A DNA stretch of 64,000 bases from Haliotis asinina (Eukaryota; Mollusca; Gastropoda; Lepetellida; Haliotidae): NCBI RefSeq assembly GCF_037392515.1, contig NC_090280.1, forward strand, positions 26,355,118-26,419,117, in the 5' to 3' direction. Position 1 is the stretch's first letter. Every line of letters begins with the position of its first letter. The position numbers and the translations under genes were made by a program. The notes under the pieces are model-generated. The model searched no databases, was not told where the DNA came from, and saw nothing but the letters and a program-made list of their open reading frames with translations. Below, piece by piece: positions 58,340-64,000 of this stretch.

Positions 58340-59510
58340 AGTAATGGGTCAAAAATATTATGTCAGCTCACCAAAGTCTTGATTTTCAGTGAAACATAGT
58401 GGCCCCTCTCGAATATACTTATTATGTAGGTCAAAGAGGCAGACAGATGTAGTTAGGCTAAATGAAGACACAGCTCTGTGTATTACTCTGAGTGTAAGTC
58501 AGTGTGTGTGTCGTAAACTTAACAACCACCCTTATATATACACAGTCACTGATTCTTGAGCATTTAAGCAAAGTATGGAACCTCTGCGATTGGCTCGTGT
58601 TTACCAACAGTCAAAACTAACCAAAAGGAGGCAACTCTAAAGCACTAGCTTAAAGGCATGCCACTAAAACACTAACACTGTGATATGCTATCACTTAAAC
58701 ATTGTGACCCTGTAGTAACTATCACTGATTACAGAAAATACACTGTGGAAACATGTCTCATAGAAGCAACTGACCTCACAATGTCTGTGGTTGAAAATTG
58801 GGTCACGCAGTTTCTCCCAAACAAAGGTGTGGACATGCTTTTTGGGAATGATTTCTCTCCGGGTTGTTTATCTACTCCAAATTTGGACAATTTGGTGACG
58901 AACCAATTCTGGAAAAAGCGTAGTTAGATAAGTTACACTGAGAAGACTAGGAAATCAAAGTTCCTGCCAACAGGACAGTGACTTTAATAGAAGCTGACAA
59001 GGTTTAAAAGTGTGCCATTATTTCAAGGACATGAATTTGTTGGGATGTAGAAACTGAGGTCAACAGGTGTGACTGCTTATAATGAATGGAGAGTTGTTCA
59101 TCAGATTGTTCTTCCAAAGCAGTCACATGAACCTTCTTTGGACGTGAACAACATTTGAGACATCATTTTATCCATAATTTACGGTATAATGTGGATGACT
59201 TTTGCAAACCCTAGCATTTGAAACAAGTGGTTGGCAAACCAAATCAGAAAATACTGGCCGAATCATTAAAACATATTCACATTGCTGCAATTGGCTGTGT
59301 ACACATTTGGCTAAACCTGAGTCAGGCATTCAGTACATACTTGTCATTTGTGCTTCCACAAGATTTCCAGTGACTATCTCTTTCCGGAACATTTCAGCTC
59401 TGCAATATACATCTACTGAATTAATCTTCTTATAGACAAAGTTGGCACCTGTAAATGTTCATCATAACCATATGACTGATGCAAGTGATAAAATAATTTT
59501 TTTATCTCCA
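58340..59510. other. Intron sequence, no gene recognised
   Basis: The right-hand part of the 9.66-kb intron. Short ORFs show no recognisable motif; one (58685-58927) is unsupported. Confidence 0.45.
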
Positions 59511-59513
59511 CAG

Positions 59514-59688
59514 CGCTCCCTCTGTATCAACAAAAACTACAAAACCCGGTTTTACCTGTTAGAGGACGACAAAATTGGATTCACTCTTACAAAAGTAATA
59601 AGAGAAGACAATGGGGTTTACAAGTGTATTCTGGCCCTGCAGAGCACCGGTATCCCCGTGGAGTTTAAAGGGAGGTTAAACGTTACAG
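59514..59688 (+). CDS. Second Ig gene: second half of the split Ig domain
   Basis: After a TTTATCTCCACAG acceptor, a 175-base exon (phase 0 to 1) reads as strands D-G: RFYLLEDDKIGFTLTKV, then REDNGVYKCILAL with the strand F Cys in the D-x-G-x-Y-x-C pattern, and FKGRLNVTG before a GTAAAG donor. Its phase fits the exon at 49719-49852. Later exons of the gene are not visible before the window ends. Confidence 0.75.
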
Positions 59689-59689
59689 G

Positions 59690-60470
59690 TAAAGTAAATA
59701 TACACAAGTTTATGTTGAGAACTGACTGAGTGAATTATGTAGTCACCGAACCAGACTACATGAACCATACAGCTGGTCACATAGACGATTGCCTCCACAC
59801 CAAAATCAAAACGAAACCATCAAAAACAGACACAAACAAAACAAAAACAAACATAAAATCCATAAATACAACAACAGCGACAATTATCAGAATGGAATTA
59901 AGGCTATGAAGTTTGAGTTGGCAGTTCACTTCAAGTTGTATAGATAGTAATGGTTTTGAATCACGTAACGTCCCAAGGGCATGATCCAAAATGCACTAGT
60001 GTCTATACTTGCGTGGATGTGCATGCAAAAGTTGAGTAAAATCGGTGGCCTAATTTTCGAGATATGGAAATGAAGACAGGGTCGTTCTGGGAGAAGTCTG
60101 TTTTTTGATCGTCAGAATTGAAGACAATGTTTTGGGCTGGACTTTGGAAAAAGAGAGAAACTATCAGAGAAACTATAGAGAATCCCACAGTGTTAGCTTG
60201 AACACACAATGGTCATGCATAAGGGACCGCGTCGCAAGGCACAATCATTCAACTGTATGGTACCGGGGCGAGTAAACCCTTTCGACGTGTCCAACAGAAA
60301 CGTTTTCCAATCGTCTTCCTTGTGGGAGGACTTCTTTCATGGGTCACCCTTCATCGTACGGAATACCCATCCCCTGATTCATACCCAGTAAATGCCAATC
60401 AATTGTCCTGCAGAATCGGGGCCCCGATTTCTTTCAAGATGCATCTGATATGGTAGTAAACATGTAAATG
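59690..60470. other. No feature recognised
   Basis: AT-rich, with an AAACAAAAC-rich patch at 59820-59880. A short ORF at 60209-60391 has a protein-like composition but no motif; it may belong to the remnant just downstream. Confidence 0.4.
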
Positions 60471-60479
60471 AAACATGGA

Positions 60480-61075
60480 CCGACTCGTTTCATCATGACA
60501 CATGTCGCTGAAGGTCACGTCGCAACCAGTCATCACGCACCAGACAGCGAAATTGAATTGATTCTTCCACAACTGCATCTGGTTGTGAAACCAGTCTTTA
60601 TTATCTTTACACTCATGATCGAATCAAGCCTATACTTTCCAAAGATATCGAAAAGTAAAGCTCGAAAGTGGGAACTACGTGCATCCGCCATTACCATCAT
60701 AAGAATGAAATAGGTAGCGCTTATATTACCATTTTTACATCACTCCCAGCGTGTACATGGGTGCAGGCATATTGAATTATTACTTATGATGATGTACAAT
60801 ATGTGCGACACACACCTTGGAATCACGAACAGCGAACCTGTTCTGCTGCTGCACATGATTAACAAAACGGTCGGATGACTTGAGGTCGCGATCTGCAATA
60901 TCACCTACATATCACGATGGACGAATATCAGTGCAGAGAAACAACAATCTGTTTATCGACAACAGTCGTCACCTGCTGACCAATGGTTATTACAAAATGT
61001 GTATGCTGGACAAAGAAATTTGTAAACCCATCAGAGCAAGTCTGAAACTCCATGAATGGGTGGCATGTTGAGGAA
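60480..61075 (+). pseudogene. Unidentified coding remnant, homologous to the minus-strand one at 52.1-52.4 kb
   Basis: Frames at 60468-60713 and 60880-61071 read HVATSHHAPDSEIELILPQL and NGYYKMCMLDKEICKPIRAS. Both blocks recur, in order and with clear similarity, on the minus strand at 52.1-52.4 kb. The spacing between them is larger here. The family is not recognised. Confidence 0.5.
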
Positions 61076-61532
61076 TGGAGATCAACACATCAAACTAAGT
61101 AAAAACTTGGCAAGAACACTGGGTTTAATGACAAATGACATAACTGCTGAGAGCGGGAAAAAGGAAAAGTAGAACGATGGCAGAACGAAATCGTTTCTAA
61201 TGCAACAGTACAAGAAGTGAACGAGAGGCAACATCATTGAAACTCTCAGTTTTAGATATGAAATATAACCCCGTTCATATAGGATACCTCAACGTCACGC
61301 TGCACGTCTCTGACATATACTTTTTAAACAAGAAACGCATAGACGAAAAATCGGTAGGGAAAATGTTGTATTTTCAAACACGTATAAATCGTCCACAAAT
61401 AGACTTTGGTGCATGAAATTTTACACCAGTTTAGAAGGCAATGTCTATACAATCAAGTGGATACTTTTAGATAACTGAGACGTTGAGCACGATGGTAACG
61501 ACGTAGCACGACCCGACTTCGAATTACCCGGT

Positions 61533-61835
61533 TCACAGACCAATCTCTCGCAACCTGTTTCGTATAGTTTGATCGCATATCCTCTGAAGTCCAGGTACCC
61601 TGGCTGTTGTACTCTCACACGTGGCAGCTATCGAGCAACAGCAGTACCCGGATGTACCGATCATGGGCTGCAGCGGTAACTTTAGGTCTGTCTCCACGGG
61701 AGACATATAATTGAAAATAGCCGTTTGGTGGCAACGGACTGCAAGCCATGATATCTTGCTCATACTAACATTCAAAAGCCTGGCAACAGAAGACTGGTAA
61801 TCTCCAGCATGCATTCTTTCAACGGAAAGCGTCAA
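61533..61835 (-). pseudogene. Tc1-like transposase N-terminal fragment
   Basis: The minus-strand reading has VERMHAGDYQSSVARLLNVS (first helix-turn-helix), SKISWLAVRCHQT and, at the end, TPGL-like PGLQRICDQTIRNRLREIGL (second helix-turn-helix end). These are typical of the DNA-binding half of Tc1/mariner transposases. The D-D-E catalytic half was not found in the next 450 bases, so this is a truncated relic. Confidence 0.7.
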
Positions 61836-61849
61836 GACGTGATTTGACC

Positions 61850-63840
61850 TTGAAACCCTTTCAAAACTAATGCCAATTTCTGAAAGTAATCTTGATTTTA
61901 TTGCTACACAATGAATGCTGTTTGGTGCTCAATTTCAACTGGCAGGTGATTTCGGTTGCGTTGTGGTGATGCCTTTGTAATCGTTGTATGAAATCTCATC
62001 AAAATCGACATTTCAGGTAAAATCGATTTTTCACTTGTGCAGTTGTGTAAATTTAAATCATGTTGTCAACACTTTTGTTACATATTTTGATGATTGTTTG
62101 AACACAATAGGTAATTAATAGATGTTTTGAAATACAAATCGCCTTTGCGTTTCTTTTTTTGGGATGGTACAATTACACTTTTCGTACATAATTATGTGGA
62201 GACGATTTTCTGCAGCGCACAAAATTAACAATAACCTATCGTCATTCATTTGTTTTACATTTTATCGTCAATGCGAGAGACAATGCTGACATTAATTTAT
62301 CTTTGCTGACTAAAAGTCAGGATGTAAAGTAAGGTTAAGATCGTAAGAAAACTATCTTGTTCAGTTATCGTCAAATATTAAGGTAACCTTCATTGTCAAG
62401 CTTCAGTTTAGTTTATGCATATATTGGAATATAAATGAATATAGATTTTAAGCAGGTGTTGTGCCATTGATAGTTAATGGAGTCGGGTGGTAAGGCTTGT
62501 CCACTAGGTCGATGCATGTCGTTCTATCCGAGTTTACGTGAAGCGATAGAATGATGTCCATGGATTGCCAGGCAGTGGATTGTCAGTCAGTGGATTGTCT
62601 GTTTTCTCTGATTACTATCAAATGCTCTAATACTACCAAAAGATGTGACAGTAGATATTGAACGGGCGGAGAGAACCTGTTCTAAAACATCTAATTACGT
62701 GTGGCGAGTGACGAGCACCAGGTGTGAACAGCTAGTAAACATGTCTGTTATCATATCCGATAACAATTTCCTTAACACCAAACCAAATCAACTCTCAGTA
62801 GCACTAGAGATCTCCTGTACATTCTGAGGATAGATAATGCATCGTGAAATATACCTGTCTATTTGGTACAAGTGGTGGGGCTGGGCACTCCATGCACGGA
62901 CAATTGTCACCTGTTCTAGGTGGACATTAACAACCCTGTGACGCTGAAGCTGTGCGTCATTGTTTGGGGAGGTCAGATTGGATTACACCAGCATATTGCC
63001 TCACGAACATATTCCCAGGGTCATCCCTTAAGCGAACACCACCATACGCTACACTATTGGTTTTCTCCAACTCTAATGATCCCTCCTCGATTGCAACCCC
63101 TCTGTAGGTGTCACGTGGGATTTCTGATATTCTCCTTGTCTCAGCCACACCTGTACATGGCGGTTTGTGCAGTTTGAAAGATTCATTTGTGAACGGTAGT
63201 GGGGCCCATCCCAGACCTCAACAAACTGACGTGATCTTCATCTCCATCCCAGCCTTCATGCTTGTGACATTGGTTCATTGAGATACAGATGAATGTTCAC
63301 CAGACTCACATAGGCAATTGAGGCTCTGTCTCAGGCGAACTACACTGACTCAAGTCATGTCTGACTGTGGCAAGTCAAGGAGTATATGTGATCAGAGTAA
63401 ACCTGTTCTCCCACAGGGTAGTAGAACGCTGGTGATCACATGGGTCTCAATAATGGGTAGAGGCTCAAAACGTCAGGTATGGATACTAAGCTCTGTCTGA
63501 AAGTTATTGACCAAGCTTCAAAAATGCCCATGTATCTTCTGAATTCGGTTGTCCTCGTGGTTTGTAGACTGTCAGGTTGGCTTGAAGTCGTGGCGATGCA
63601 TACTGTATAAAAGATCCGTAAAATATTATTGTTCACGGTAAAGGAACATAAATGCTTTCTCCAATGCAAATATCAGCACAAAATGTCGATGTGCTGTTAA
63701 AGTGATGTGCATGAGTTCTGTCACTACACCTGCACTTTCCAGCACATTGTACATAGGGTGCCCGTGGTTTCATGCGTCGTCCTCATGCAGCTGTGCTTCT
63801 ATTATAGTTATCATTGTCTAATGGAATACTTCAGTCTTGT
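61850..63840. other. No gene recognised
   Basis: AT-rich DNA. The minus-strand frame at 62957-63148 is open but carries no motif I can name. Confidence 0.45.
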
Positions 63841-63847
63841 ATTGGAA

Positions 63848-64000
63848 GGTGACTCAGCTTGTCGTAAGAGGCGACTAACGGGATCGGGTGGTCAGGCTCG
63901 CTGACTTGGTTGACGCATGTCATCGGTTCCCAATTGCGCAGATCGATGCTCATGTTGTTGATCACTGGATTGTCTGGTCCAGACTCGATTATTTACAGAC
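63848..64000 (+). repeat. SINE, family B, cut by the window end
   Basis: GGTGACTCAGCTTGTCGTAA, GAGGCGACTAACGGGATCGG, TTCCCAATTGCGCAGATCGA and GGTCCAGACTCGATTATTTA match the 32.2-kb copy and continue past the last base. Confidence 0.85.

Noticed and set aside
52140..61075. The inverted remnant pair as terminal inverted repeats of one large element
   Set aside because: An Ig exon at 59514-59688 lies between them and joins in phase with the exon at 49719, so the region is not one continuous insertion.

Overview
This window is metazoan nuclear DNA, most likely from a marine gastropod and probably an abalone (Haliotis) or close relative. The reasons are spliced genes with phase-1 immunoglobulin exons, AT-rich introns, many minisatellites, and two SINE families whose bodies and shared tail (GCGGCGTAAAACTAAACTCA) I associate with abalone. 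The species call rests on recognition, not on a search.

Layout. 1-3.25 kb: the end of a Polinton/Maverick- or adintovirus-like element, with an intact protein-primed type B DNA polymerase ORF (open at the window's left edge) overlapped by an intact retroviral-type integrase ORF, then a perfect 12-bp hairpin. 3.3-7.2 kb: no gene seen. 7.2-10.5 kb: decayed RNase H-bearing LINE fragments in opposing orientations. 11.29-17.44 kb: a DNA transposon that looks CACTA/EnSpm-like, with CACAG...CTGTG ends, dense GGAAAC/GTTTCC subterminal repeats and a four-exon gene for 205 residues. 19.8-33.8 kb: a host gene for a single-pass receptor with three Ig domains and a cytoplasmic tail rich in tyrosine motifs, including two ITIM-type motifs. 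Its signal-peptide and V-domain exons lie in a tandem duplication whose upstream copy is broken. 33.8-49.7 kb: mostly repeats, including a 5S-rRNA-derived SINE, hairpin MITEs and three minisatellites; one is about 3.4 kb of 49-52-bp units and creates very long false ORFs. 49.7-59.7 kb: an Ig domain split over two exons by a 9.66-kb intron. That intron holds a second, heavily decayed polymerase-integrase element, itself broken by two inverted-repeat insertions. 59.7-64 kb: more element debris, a Tc1-like transposase fragment and a SINE running off the end.

How the parts relate. The two genes I believe belong to the animal are the Ig receptor (22.4-33.5 kb) and the partial Ig gene (49.7 and 59.5 kb). 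They lie on the same strand and may form a local Ig-superfamily cluster. The receptor reads as an immune or adhesion receptor with inhibitory (SHP-type) and possibly Grb2-type signalling; this is inference from motifs. Everything else is mobile DNA. Comparing the intact polymerase/integrase with the decayed copy shows exactly which catalytic parts the decayed one has lost.
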